From the NCBI GenBank assembly GCA_032622095.1, contig CP136065.1:115423195-115487194 (forward strand): 64,000 nucleotides of DNA. Reading direction: 5' to 3'. The notes below the pieces were generated by a model. The model searched no databases and had not been told where the DNA came from. It was given only the letters and a program-made list of their open reading frames with translations. This DNA is from Siphonodentalium dalli. Its lineage: Eukaryota > Mollusca > Scaphopoda > Gadilida > Siphonodentaliidae. The position numbers and the translations under genes are program-made. Positions 33,723 to 44,795 of the stretch are shown here, in pieces; the stretch's first letter is position 1; each line of letters begins with the position of its first letter.

Positions 33723-34286
33723 ATGGGGCGCCGTTCAGCACCGTTCTTCTATTTATTACCTATTTAGTGATATCACTAATTCATTTTATGATATCACAAA
33801 ATCGATTTTGTGATATCACTAAATGCTTATTATTTTGTGATATCACAAAATCGATTGTGTGATATCATAAAATGAATTAGTGATATCACAAATGACAAAT
33901 TCGATTTTGTGATATCACATATTCATTTTGTGATATCACTAATTCTGACAACATGACTATTTCGTTACATCACTAATATTATTTTGTGATATCATGAAAT
34001 ATTTTGTGATATCACAAAATCGTGTAAATGAATTTATGATATCACAAATTTGATTTTGTGATATCACTAAATGCTACTATTTTGTGATATCACATATTCG
34101 ATTTTATGATATCATAAAATCAATTTGTGATATCAAGAATTCGAATTTGTGATATCTTAAAATATTTAGTGATATCACAAAATGAATTAGTGATATCACA
34201 TAATCGAATTAGTGATATCATAATATGAATTAGTGAGATATCTGTAGGCCCTAAATAGGGGATAAATAGAGGAACGGCGCCCCATA
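33723..34286. mobile_element. MITE filled with GATATC palindromes
   Basis: Ends TATGGGGCGCCGTTC on the left and its mirror on the right, with inverted similarity continuing (TTCTATTTAT, CCTATTTAG) for about 40 bp; the left arm has a 10-bp tandem duplication of CCGTTC sequence. TA flanks fit a Tc1/mariner-type target. The ~460-bp interior holds twenty GATATC hexamers, nineteen as TGATATC, spaced about 20-30 bp and joined by AAAATCGATTTTGTG- or AATTCATTTTGTG-like linkers. Confidence 0.8.
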
Positions 34287-34539
34287 GGAATGCAGCTTGA
34301 CAGTTCTGCAGAGGGACAAGATAGTGAACTAACCATGCACGCTTACTAAGAGCAACTAAATAAATACTCATACCTTAATTATATAAAACACGATAACCAG
34401 CCCGTGCTACCCCACCTCGTCTCTCAATAGGACTGTCATGTTGCTTATTTAAATGTGATACAAGTTTGTAAGATAACCTATAGGAGATAAATAAGACAAT
34501 GAAAGATGGAGATGGACGAAAGGAAAAGATAATAATGAT
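34287..34539. other. Short intergenic stretch without recognised feature
   Basis: Between the GATATC MITE and the LINE 3' end; no ORF or repeat family recognised. Confidence 0.3.
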
Positions 34540-35117
34540 TTAAACTGTGTTTTGTGCAGCAATAGCCCATGTGATGAGTACCATTTTATGATCATATGCC
34601 AAGAGCTGAAAAACTTACGCGAATTATATATTCCAAAATATTACTGGGATAATCCGAACCGCAATAAATTCCATGGACTACTTTCTCTTGAAAACATGAG
34701 CGTTCTGAAAAGACTGAGCATATTTATTAAATTGGCATTGAAAAAGATTTCTTAATATACTATTAGATATACAGATGCATTATATATATATATATATATG
34801 TATGTGTGTATGTGTATATGTATGTGTATGCATGTTTGTATACAATCTGTATATATATATATGTATGTATGTATATATATATGTATATATATAATATGAG
34901 ACACATCCATAAATTGGAAATTTTTGCATAATTATGAATCGTATGTATACGTGCTGTGTATAGTTATTATATTATGGTGAATTTGTTACGGAAGTATGAT
35001 ATGATAATTGTTAACGTATAAATTGTTTGTATAAATTGTTTGTTTGTATATATGTATATATGTTTGGCTATGTTCCAACTTAAATGTTGGCTTTGCAAAT
35101 AAACAATCAATCAATCG
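34540..35117 (+). mobile_element. 5'-truncated LINE 3' end with (CAAT)n tail
   Basis: From 34544 the frame reads CVLCSNSPCDEYHF and continues through R-E-L-Y-I-P-K-Y-Y to a stop at 34755. This DEYHF...LYIPxxY..NP pattern is the C-terminal end of many CR1/L2-type ORF2 proteins. A 3' UTR with TA-rich microsatellite (34776-34895) follows, ending TTTGCAAATAAACAATCAATC. The AAATAAACAATC ending resembles the intact LINE at 21.6 kb, so the two may be related, but the coding parts do not look like the same family. Confidence 0.7.
34776..34895. repeat. TA/TGTA microsatellite in LINE 3' UTR
   Basis: Runs of TATATATA and TATGTATGTG. Simple sequence. Confidence 0.85.
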
Positions 35118-35447
35118 TAACCATATGCTACCTTTTCGGGTTGGTAACGGAGAAAACATGCATAAAAATGCCTACCGTTTTCATGGCATCTGAAAAATAG
35201 GAACATGATCCTCCGGTGCTCATTTTAACGTGACACATTCCACACATACTATATTTTCATATTATGATGATGATAACCGGCATATCGAATTTTTTTTTTT
35301 TCGATTTGATTGCAAACTACATGTCGATTTAAGGAATTTTAGGCCTCTAGATCATAACGACATTGGTCGGAAACCTCAGATTATTAGATGAATTAATTTC
35401 AAATTAAAAATAAGTTGGTTTACATCCATCAACTCGGAAAAATGAGC

Positions 35448-35935
35448 TTAAAGGTACTCAATCCGATCAGAGGGTCCCCATCTCAACAGATTCCAACAAC
35501 AACAATCCGATCAGAGGGACCTATATTACTATTTCTTTGGCTTTTGGGGTACAAAATATTTGATTCGAGTCGAGGAACCCATCAAACAAAGCTGAGAGTT
35601 ATTAGATATTGATTTTTGAAATTTGTTATGTTCTCGAGATGAGTACTAATAATTGCCTTCAACTTCGTAATATGCTCGATATGTGTACACCAAAACACTA
35701 TTCAAACAGACAAGGATGGATAACTCTAAAATCAAGTGGTAACAATAACGCAATTTTGACTGTGTTCTGGGACAGAAAGTATTCCCGATAATGAAAAATA
35801 ATAGATTTCTAAAATCGATATCTAAAAAATCTGAGCTTTGATGGGTGGCTTCCTCGACTCGAATCAAATATTTTTGACCCCCGAAGCCATTGAAATAGTA
35901 ATTGAGAGGAGTTTTATCGGATTGAGTACCTTTAA
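35448..35935. mobile_element. TTAA-flanked MITE with AGG termini and ~150-bp TIRs
   Basis: Opens TTAAAGGTACTCAATCCGAT and its mirror closes the element. Inverted similarity continues with gaps for about 150 bp per side, through ATATTTGATTCGAGTCGAGG. A detached copy of the first ~55 bp lies at 59280-59335. 488 bp. Confidence 0.75.
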
Positions 35936-36134
35936 CCTAAACTTCTTCATTGAGGCTCGCATGAAAAGCTTGCTACAAATGTGATCGCCGGAGAAAAGCT
36001 GGCTACATTATTTTGTGATCGATTTAATAAGCTGGCTACGAATGTGACCGGAGCCTTGTGACAATGACCCCATCGGCGCTAGTAATTAGGTCGATGTAAA
36101 AGTAAAAATGGGTCGCTTTAAAAGCTGTAATGGA

Positions 36135-36992
36135 AAGCATGCGATCGTGTGGTAATCAAAGATGGATTTCGACGAAATTTTATACTTAGGGATAATTGTG
36201 TCCGGGGAGTGTTTTGGACGGGTCAAATCGTGACCCCGACCTGACCTTGACTTTTAAAACAATTGACAAGGTCAAATTGGGTAAAACGGACGAATTTCGA
36301 CGAAATTTGATACCTATGGCTACTTTTATCCGGTGAGTGTTTTGGACCGGTCAAATCGTGACCCCGGCGAGACCTTGACCTTCAATATGGTCAATCAAAG
36401 GTCAAATCAGGTAAAACGGATGGATTTCGACGAAATTTGATACCTAGGGCTACCTTTGTCAGGGGAGTGTTTTGGACGGGTCAAATCGTGACCCCGATAT
36501 GACATTGACCTTCAAAATGGTAATTCAAGGTCAAATCGGGTAAAACGGACGGATTTCGACGAAATTTGATACATAGGGGTAACTTTGTCCGGGGCATGTT
36601 TTGGACGGGTCAAATCGTGACCCCGACCTGACCTTGAGCTTCAAAATGGTCATTCAAGGTCAAATTGGGTAAAACGGACGGATTTCGACGGAATTTTATA
36701 CCTAGCCCTGGGTACCTTTGTCCAGGCGTGCTTTGGACGGGTCAAATCGTGACCCCGGTGTGACATTGACCTTCAATATGGCCAATCAAAGGTCAAATCG
36801 GGTAAAACGGATGGATTTCGACGAAATTTGATACCTAGGGATGCTTTTCTCCGGGGAGTGTTTTGGACGGGTCAAATCATGACCCCGACCTGACCTTGAC
36901 TTTAAAATAGTAAATTCAAGGTCAAATCGCGCCTTTCGCTGGAAATCAGATGGGAAACAGCCCGGACGAAGTCGGGCCCACCTAGTGTAATA
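36135..36992 (-). repeat. Six-unit ~130-bp repeat array, GGGCCCGACTTCG-ended
   Basis: GTTTTGGACGGGTCAAATCG-type landmarks start at 36211, 36339, 36469, 36598, 36730 and 36860, a period of 128-132 bp. The right end, read on the minus strand, starts CACTAGGTGGGCCCGACTTC as in the plus-oriented copy at 7861. Each unit carries several AGGTCA/TGACCT half-sites (e.g. CGACCTGACCTTGACTT). Confidence 0.85.
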
Positions 36993-38861
36993 AAAAGACA
37001 ACTTGAAGAATGTAATGTATAACACGAGAAACGGGAAAACTTGATATATGGAAGTATCCAAATTTCCCACATGGAATTTGAACCTAGTTTATATCATAAT
37101 ATTATAATTTCTATTTATGGCTAATAATTTCAGCCAAACCTTGGCTGTTTATTTCACAGGAGTTTCTGGGATAACCTGTGTGTCGGCTCAGAACATGCGT
37201 GCCAATTGAGGAGAACACGCGAAGGATTTGTGTAAATGTTAGCCCAAACGACATTTCGAAGTAACGACTGCTTTGTTGTTTATTTCGAGGAATAATACCG
37301 CATCATATGAATTCAGCCCAAATATATTGACAGGTGTCAAGGGTCAAACTCAAAACTGAGCAATAAAAAACTAATATTAATAAATACCGAGTATATTTAA
37401 TTTAACGCCAATGGGTCGTTTATGTGCGTTCAAGAGTGTATTTATGCCTAAAGCAAAGTGAAATAACGATCTTAAAATGAATTGGCCGGTATATTGTATT
37501 AGTTATCAGGGTTACCAGGGTCGTAGTTGTATAAATTACAATATATTTTTATGCTAAGATAATTGCGTGGTAATTTGTTTGCAATGGATTGATCGGTATT
37601 CAGGTCCCATATATGGAAATTCCAAATATGGAAAGTGACGTGCGCAAAACAGCTGCATCTGGGTCAGATATATTTATAGCGAAGAAATGTTGTTAAATTG
37701 CACGTCTGAATACGCGTCTTATTCTCACTTATACCGTGTTTATATCAGTTTTATTCTATGTGTTGTTGTGTATTGTATTACTTTGATCAAGGTTGCGCTT
37801 TTGTTATTCTCACAAAAGGTAAATTTGATGCGTGTTTGATGCGTGTTTACATTTCAAAATTTCGTCGGCCATGTACAGTAACACTAACACTACATATCCT
37901 TAATTACGAGACTAATTTATCGAATGAGGTCAAATTTTCGCATATAAGAAGACTCGTATGTTATTCTGCACCATTCTGACGAGTGCTGAAATTCGCATTA
38001 TTTTCGTTTTTATCGAAAAATAATCGTTCTCTATGTAAATTTTTTCAACCAAAAAAAAATTCATTGTTTTGCCAATTTCAAGCTAGTTTATAGCATGGTC
38101 ATGGCATAATTTGACATAGCGAGTGTCGGTAGACGTTTCTTGAGTGTGCACAACAAATTTTGGTCCCAACGAAGCAGGCTAAAATCCTGAAATTTGTCAA
38201 TTTTACTTTGCGTGTGAAGAAAATATTCATTTAAACTTCCAAAATTGGTTGAAATATGCTCAACAACATTCAGTTGAATGGTGACATTATTTATAGTCAC
38301 CGACTAACTTCCACGATGAATCAAATTTGTTTTTATTGGTGACAATTATGTCGCGAGAGATAAAAATGTAAATTTTTTTAAGAAAATGTAAAATTTTAGC
38401 TCATTTTAAGACTTTAATTGCTTGTAGATCGGTGTTAATTATCTTCGTCAATGATGTCATGTCACGCTTGTTAATAATTCATTTGTTCGGAAATACTTAT
38501 TGGGGGTCGAAATGTATAAAATTTAACTACCACCACTTCCAAAAACAACACCAATAAACAATAACGCTCTTTGTTCCATGCAATGGAAATGGCTATTTAT
38601 TGTCCTGATATCAGTGATATAAATGAATGCCTAAAATTAGTATTATCCTGAAATAAATTTATGCCACTTTGGCGAACATGGGAACCACGGTACAATTTAT
38701 GCCATTTAGGCACACTTCAGAGTGAAATCAGGGCTTATATTTCGGCGAAAATCCAAATCTAGATTCTCGTAAATATTCTCGCAAATTACCCTGGATTCTC
38801 GTGAAAAAGTATATATGGATTCTCGCTAAATCAGATGAAATATATGCCTTGGAAATATAGC
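36993..38861. other. Intergenic sequence without recognised feature
   Basis: Between the 130-bp array and the ~480-bp tandem array. No ORF with recognisable domain on either strand; plus-strand frame 37758-37979 looks random. Confidence 0.35.
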
Positions 38862-40790
38862 AAATCGTTTAATGCTTTAGAATTTTTGTTTTTCGGAGAT
38901 TTATATATATGCTTAAAGACATATTATGGACTTGTTATGGACTTTTTCAGGTGCGAGAAATTGATAAGTTAGTGCTCAGGGACTTTGCCAAATCACTGAA
39001 ATTTTCCAAAAAAATCTGCCACACCACTTCATAGAGAACATCGTCTGAACTACTCCAAATTGTAAATATTTACATCTCGATTCGGGGCGCAACTATCGGC
39101 TATAATTAAACAAAAATGATTTCGCCATCGAGAGTCATTGCATTTAGCTAATATATAAGAATGACGTTGTGTATCATCCATTTGGATTAATATTCGTAAC
39201 GAATAACTACTTTGAGAAAGATTATTCTTAATTTCTATTTGATCACTCTGCCCGGTGTCTGCCGGAGTGTTTCACATCACTTTAATCAAGGAAGACTGTT
39301 CAGAAAAACTGTATTTCAAGAAATCGTTTAATGCTTTAGAATTTTGGTTTTCGGAGAATTATATATATGCTTAAAGACATATTATGGACTTGTTATGGAG
39401 TTTTTCGGGTGCGAGAAATTGATAAGTTAGTGCTCAGGCACTTTGCCAACCTGGGGAATTTTATCATTCTACTAACATCACTGAAAATTTCCCAAAAAAT
39501 CTGCCACACCACTTCATAGAGAACATCGTCTGAACTACTCCAAATTGTAAATATTTACATCTCGATTCGGGGCGCAACTATCGGCTATAATTAAACATAA
39601 ATGATTTCGCCATCGAGAGTCATTGCATTTAACTAATATATAAGAATGACGTTGTGTATCATCCATTTGGATTAATATTCGTAACGAATAACTACTTTGA
39701 GAAAGATTATTCTTAATTTCTATTTGATCACTCTGCCCGGTGTCTGCCGGAGTGTTTCACATCACTTTAATCAAGGAAGACTGTTCAGAAAAACTGTATT
39801 TCAAGAAATCGTTTAATGCTTTAGAATTTTGGTTTTCGGAGATTTATATATATATGCTTAAAGACATATTATGGACTTGTTATGGACTTTTTCGGGTGCG
39901 AGAAATTGATAAGTTAGTGCTCAGGCACTTTGCCAACCTGGGGAATGTTATCATTCTACTAACATCACTGAAAATTTCCAAAATAATCTACCACACCACT
40001 TCATAGAGAACATCGTCTGAAATACTCCAAATTGTAAATATTTACATCTCGATTCGGGGCGCAACTATCGGCTATAATTAAACAAAAATGATTTCGCCAT
40101 CGAGAGTCATTGCATTTAACTAATATATAAGAATGACGTTGTGTATCATCCATTTGGATTAATATTCGTAACGAATAACTTCTTTGAGAAAGATTATTCT
40201 TAATTTCTATTTGATCACTCTGCCCGGTGTCTGCCGGAGTGTTTCACATCACTTTAATCAAGGAAGACTGTTCAGAAAAACTGTATTTCAAGAAATCGTT
40301 TAATGCTTTAGAATTTTGGTTTTCGGAGATTTATATATATGCTTAAAGATATATTATGGACTTGTTATGGACTTTTTCGGGTGCGAGAAATTGATAAGTT
40401 AGTGCTCAGGCACTTTGCCAACCTGGGGAATGTTATCATTCTACTAACATCACTGAAAATTTCCAAAATAATCTACCACACCACTTCATAGAGAACATCG
40501 TCTGAACTACTCCAAATTGTAAATATTTACATCTCGATTCGGGGCGCAACTATCGGCTATAATTAAACAAAAATGATTTCGCCATCGACTCGATGGCATC
40601 GAGAGTCATTGCATTTAACTAATATATAAGAATGACGTTGTGTATCATCCATTTGGATTACTATTCGTAACAAATAACTACTTTGAGAAAGATTATTCTT
40701 AATTTCTATTTGATCACTCTGCCCGTTGTCTGCCGGAGTGTTTCACATCACTTTAATCAAGGAAGACTGTTCAGAAAAACTGCATTTCAA
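38862..40790 (+). repeat. Four-copy tandem repeat, 459-487-bp unit
   Basis: AAATCGTTTAATGCTTTAGA recurs at 38862, 39321, 39806 and 40293, and a fifth start is interrupted at 40790. Units share GAACATCGTCTGAACTACTC, ATTCGGGGCGCAACTATCGG and CACTCTGCCCGGTGTCTGCC and are nearly identical in copies 2-4. Copy 1 lacks about 27 bp. A diverged single copy occurs at 50289-50660. Confidence 0.9.
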
Positions 40791-40855
40791 GATCACCAAA
40801 CAACTTTCCTTTTTAGGGCCACCACATCTTTCCAAAGATGTACTTCTTCCATTTT

Positions 40856-41095
40856 GCTATCAAAGACCGAAAAATGTCGTTAAACTAGAGATCCAAATAC
40901 CCACTAAGGGCCCCTATATCTTGAAATATTAAAGACCGAGAATGTCGTTAAACTATAAAGACCGAAAAATGTCGTTAAACTATAGAGATCCAAATACCCC
41001 CTATATCTTGAGATATTATAAAGACCGAAAAATGTCATTAAACTATTAAAGACCGAAAAATGTCGTTAAACTAGAGATCCAAACATCCCGATCCC
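40856..41095 (+). repeat. Short irregular tandem repeat
   Basis: AAAGACCGAAAAATGTCGTT occurs five times (one with GAATGTC, one with GTCATT), alternating with AGAGATCCAAATACCCC and TATATCTTGA blocks. It begins right where the ~480-bp array breaks off. Confidence 0.8.
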
Positions 41096-41397
41096 CTATT
41101 TTTTTTAGACAATTAAGAACGAAATATGTCGTTACACCATTAATACATAATTTGTGTTTATGAAAGTCTGGCACCCATTAGCAGTTTGTTTTCAGTACAT
41201 TTTAATATTCATTGGAACGTAAACAATTATTCGCTGACAGAAATCATGTTAATATCGCCTTTCGTTACTGGTTTCCTCTACTCAAATATTTCTCACTGCT
41301 CAATACTTATAATTAAAAAAAATGTTCTGTGTTTTGTGTCACTTCTTAATAGCATTATGTATTCTGCTATTGGCAAGAAACAAAGTTGCAGTATACC

Positions 41398-41891
41398 TTA
41401 AAGGTACGGAAGGCCTTGGTGGGTATCCTGTGAACATATTTCCACCTGTCAAAAACCGCTGCAAACGAAAATAATATTCAAATATAGACATACTTTGTTA
41501 ATATACAAATGAGAAATATCTCATAAACAGTATGTTATTGTCGTAAATTTGACGATTGTTTGACAAAGCATAAAAAGTTACTTTCTTGGTGTTTCTTTAT
41601 ATTATGATGGTAAACATAAAGAGCGTTCTTTGTTGCTCAATTCCTTATTTGGAAATAATAAAGAGCGTTTATACCATTTGTGTGTGATTAGCCAGTAGCA
41701 TTGTGCTGCCTTCTATAACACAATCAGACTCTTGTTTAGGTAAAATTTAGTAGGTCTTTATGTGAGCATGATGTTTACGCGATAGTGATCGTATATTTGA
41801 ACCAATATGTATGCCTTTTAATATTTTTCTGTTTACGGTGTTTGGAACAAATATGAATATTTTCGACAACTAAGCCCCCTCGTCCCTTTAA
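41398..41891. mobile_element. TTAA-flanked MITE with AGG termini, copy B (inverted)
   Basis: Opens TTAAAGGTACGGAAGGCC and closes CGTCCCTTTAA. It is the inverted counterpart of copy A at 26979, aligned through GGTGGGTATCCTGTGAA, AACATAAAGAGCGTTCTTTG and TTTCTGTTTACGGTGTTTGG. 494 bp, no real ORF. Confidence 0.75.
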
Positions 41892-42751
41892 TATAATTAA
41901 TATAAGATCCCTCATCCAATAATCTCCAAATTGCATATCTAAGTTCAATCCTAGTTACACGTCACGCCGCCCCTCATCATTTGCCAATTGTACACCCTTT
42001 TTTTGCTGCTGCTGCTGCAACTGTTCAATTTCTTTTAAAATTATTGAAAAAATGGCCCTCCCGCCCGCCGACATTTACTTCTGATTTTGTTTTATCATCG
42101 GTCCGCACCAAAATTGAGCACACGTCCCTATATAATATACCTATTTAAACCGAGTATACACGGTGGTGTAATAGATCAACCGTTAATTTAACCGTTTAGG
42201 TAGCATATTTCCACGTATACGTTATCACGACAAATCCCTGCTGATCTGTTATTAATGAACCAAACACTTAACATGTCAACACACTCTGGCCCGCCAATGC
42301 TACAGTGTATATACGTAACGGGGCAAATATGCACATTATATTGGCAGCTAACGAGAGCATTCATCATCGGCAATCTGCTCACCTCTTTTATCCGATACGA
42401 TAGAAACTAAACGATTTGTTACTTCTAATTACCCGTACTTAATTACACTACTTGCGTGTTAATAAAGTACGACCCCATTACCACTAAATGTGAAACATGG
42501 GATTTAGAACATTAATATTCACTCTTACATATTTCCACATTCAAGGTGTAATCGTATGTCAGTTGTAACGTTGTGAAACTGCAACCGAACTGAATTATTC
42601 TATGCTAAATAGTTCATGGCTGACCTGATGCATGCATCTTAGTTTTCTTGTATGATCTTGGTGGCGTTACCATTTCTGACTATAGTTTTCTTGTATAATT
42701 ATGGCGTAAAAATTCGACGCTGTGTGAGCTTGGTACATAACACGTGCATTG
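41892..42751 (+). promoter_or_regulatory. Upstream region of the SAFB-like gene
   Basis: A transposon-poor stretch between MITE copy B and the NRF-1 palindrome, with a GCTGCTGCTGCTGCAACTG run at 42005. No coding potential is convincing. Promoter role is inferred from position. Confidence 0.35.
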
Positions 42752-42763
42752 TGCGCATGCGCA
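42752..42763. promoter_or_regulatory. NRF-1-type palindrome in SAFB-like promoter
   Basis: TGCGCATGCGCA is a perfect 12-bp palindrome matching the NRF-1 consensus YGCGCAYGCGCR, 42 bp before the ATG. A CACGTG E-box lies immediately upstream at 42741-42746. NRF-1 sites are common in TATA-less housekeeping promoters, which fits a ubiquitous nuclear protein. The functional role is inferred from position only. Confidence 0.5.
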
Positions 42764-42804
42764 ATACGCATCAAAAATAGTTATAGAAAATAGAGATAAT
42801 CATA

Positions 42805-42939
42805 ATGGCGACGTCTCCTGAAATTGCTCTTAAAAAGAAATTGCAAGATTTGCGCGTGGTTGATTTGAGACATGAACTCGAGAAACGAGATTTAGACAAA
42901 ACTGGTGTCAAATCTGTTTTAATCGAAAGATTAAGAAAG
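42805..42939 (+). CDS. SAFB: SAFB/SLTM-like gene, first coding exon (SAP domain)
   Basis: 45 codons from ATG at 42805 to a donor AAG|GTAATT at 42940. The product contains a full SAP motif: LQDLRVVDLRHELEKRDLDK, then TGVKSVLIERLRK. SAFB and SLTM share exactly this pattern (LRVIDLxxELxxRNLD..GxKxVLxxRL) near the N-terminus, and in both the exon ends at the same RL(K/R)K point before AIEEEGG. SAFB-type proteins bind scaffold/matrix-attachment DNA through SAP and RNA through an RRM further on, and act in the nucleus in chromatin and splicing control (family knowledge). I could not find exon 2 in the remaining 21 kb, so intron 1 is very long. SAFB versus SLTM cannot be decided from one exon; other SAP proteins fit less well. 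Confidence 0.75.
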
Positions 42940-43024
42940 GTAATTCTAATGAAAATTAACAGAATTTACGGTTCAGTGATCAGGTCTGGCAAATGTGAGA
43001 ATACAGCTACAAGTACAAACAATA

Positions 43025-43260
43025 GCTGTATTCAGCTAACCTATCTGTATTCAGCTATATATTATACTCTCAAACCGGCTATTTTTCGATAATAAACTAG
43101 AAGCGTTAATTTGCGCATCAAAATTAGGCTACCATATTCTCCGGCCACCCTCATGGCCTCAACCAATTCAAAGCCGTCACTTGTTTTCTGACAGTGTCAC
43201 TGTCAGTGTCAGTGACAAAGTGTTGCCTTTTGTCGACACGGCAATTCTGATTTTGTGTGA
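43025..43260 (+). repeat. Dispersed repeat arm, target of LINE insertion
   Basis: GTATTCAGCTATATATTATA, CTCAAACCGGCT, CGATAATAAACTAGAAGCG and TTGCCTTTTGTCGRCACGGC match, in inverted orientation, 48743-48925. The left copy carries an extra AGTGTCACTGTCAGTGTC piece near 43192-43210. The RNase H LINE is inserted at its right end. Confidence 0.85.
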
Positions 43261-44795
43261 GGCAATGGAAGATGTACAGAGAGCAGCACTACTAAAGATA
43301 ACAGGATGCATGAGAAGATCTTCATCGGTGGCACTGGAAGCACTTTTTGATGCAAGGGTGGCGCACGAGTATGCAAGACTAATTGCAAAGAATAACAAAC
43401 ACCCATTGAAGACAGATTTTTATAAATGGAGGGTTGAGCATGAAGGTAACGAGAAGATTGCGAGTCCTTTCACACTAATGAAAACGTGTTTCAATACTAT
43501 GCAGACAGGGTTAAAAGAAGAGAGCATTGAAGGTGATTTCACATTTGACAAAGAATTCATCTGGTTTGGACTTTCGAAGAGAGAAGTGGTTAGCTGTGTG
43601 GAAGAATGTGAAGACATGAAAGGAAACAAAGAAGAAGAGTGTCAAAAGGTGAAGACTTGGGTGGAAAACATGAAGGAGGGGCATATAGCTGTGTTCAGTG
43701 ATGGGGCAACGAAAGCTAGACATGGAGAACATGGTAAAGGGGAGTCTGGCGGCGGTGATTTTTATGGATGGAGAACGAAGAAACAAAGCAAGTGTGAAGG
43801 TATATGTTGGACCGATTCGTGCAGCTATAGAAGCGGAACTTAAAGGAGTAGAGATTGGGCTGGAGTATATTATACTAGTTAGTGTAAGGAACAAGGAAAT
43901 AAGAGTGTTTACGGACTGCAGAGCTGTCATTAAAATGGTGCAGTCACATGAGATTCCGAGAGAGCAGATAGAAGAAGTAGTAAGGATAAGAAGACATATG
44001 CAGAATCTGAGCAAAGATGGGAGTAGTGTAGACTACACATGGGTGCCTGGTCATATGGATATAGAGGGCAATGAAATGGCCGACACACTTGCCAAAGATG
44101 CCTGTGTTACAAAACAATTTACGGCGGTTACAGAGTCAAACGAATGTAGTGCAGAACATGTACCGAAGAAGGAGGCAAATAAAATAATAAAAACTAAGGC
44201 AATTGAGAGATGGGACTACAGATACGAATTTGGAGAAGAAAGGCATATAAATCAGCATATAAATGAAGTTGGAATAGTGAAGTTTTTCAAAACGAAGTCG
44301 AGAAGAGTTGGAATGATCAGCAACCTGCTGCTAGCAGGACAACATCAATTACTTAGTAGCAGAGTAAAATGGGATAACAACTGCACTACAGATCTGTGTG
44401 ATGAATGTGAAGAGAGAGAAGATATCAACTATTACATTAACAGGTGCAAGAAGTTTGAGAGTGAGATAGGAGTATTGGGAGAGAGTTACAGAACGATTTT
44501 ATATGCGGGTGGCGATGAAGATGTGAGGACAGCCCTCTTAATTCAGATTGTTTGGCTTCGGCAATCCGCTACGGCAACAGTATGCCGTGGCCCAGTTTGC
44601 TTCAGCAAATTGCTTCGGCAATGCTGATTGCCGTAGCCAATTATGAAGGCTGTGAGGATGAGGCTACAAGTGCTTACGCGGAATGACACTGAGATGGAGG
44701 CAGTACAGAGAAAACAGATGTTAGAGGCTTTCCAATCATACATTATATCTTCCAAACGTTTTGATGGAACTGAAAGTACAGTTGTGGCAAACTAA
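43261..44795 (+). pseudogene. LINE ORF2 remnant: RT thumb and RNase H, frameshifted
   Basis: The reading starts EAMEDVQRAALLKITGCMRR, typical of the region after the RT palm in RNase H-bearing LINEs. A frameshift near 43738 is needed: HIAVFSDGATK is in one frame, and KGSLAAVIFMDGE onward in the next. RNase H catalytic positions are all visible: Asp in FSDG, Glu in IEAELKG, Asp in VFTDC, His in PGHMDIEG and Asp in GNEMADTLA. A Cys-rich segment (LCDECEERED) follows. A ~100-bp inverted-repeat insert at 44544-44644 introduces a stop at 44627; the frame resumes AVRMRLQVLTRND and ends at TAA 44795. Confidence 0.85.
44544..44644. mobile_element. ~100-bp inverted-repeat insert in LINE ORF2
   Basis: Ends TTTGGCTTCGGCAATC and, mirrored, ATTGGCTACGGCAATC. 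The interior has another TTGCTTCGGCAAT palindrome. It interrupts the LINE coding sequence, which resumes after it, and brings in a stop codon at 44625-44627. Confidence 0.65.

Noticed and set aside
33767-34241. CRISPR-like array of regularly spaced GATATC repeats
   Set aside because: Repeat core is only 8-10 bp, spacers are themselves repetitive, it sits inside a MITE and the genome is eukaryotic.
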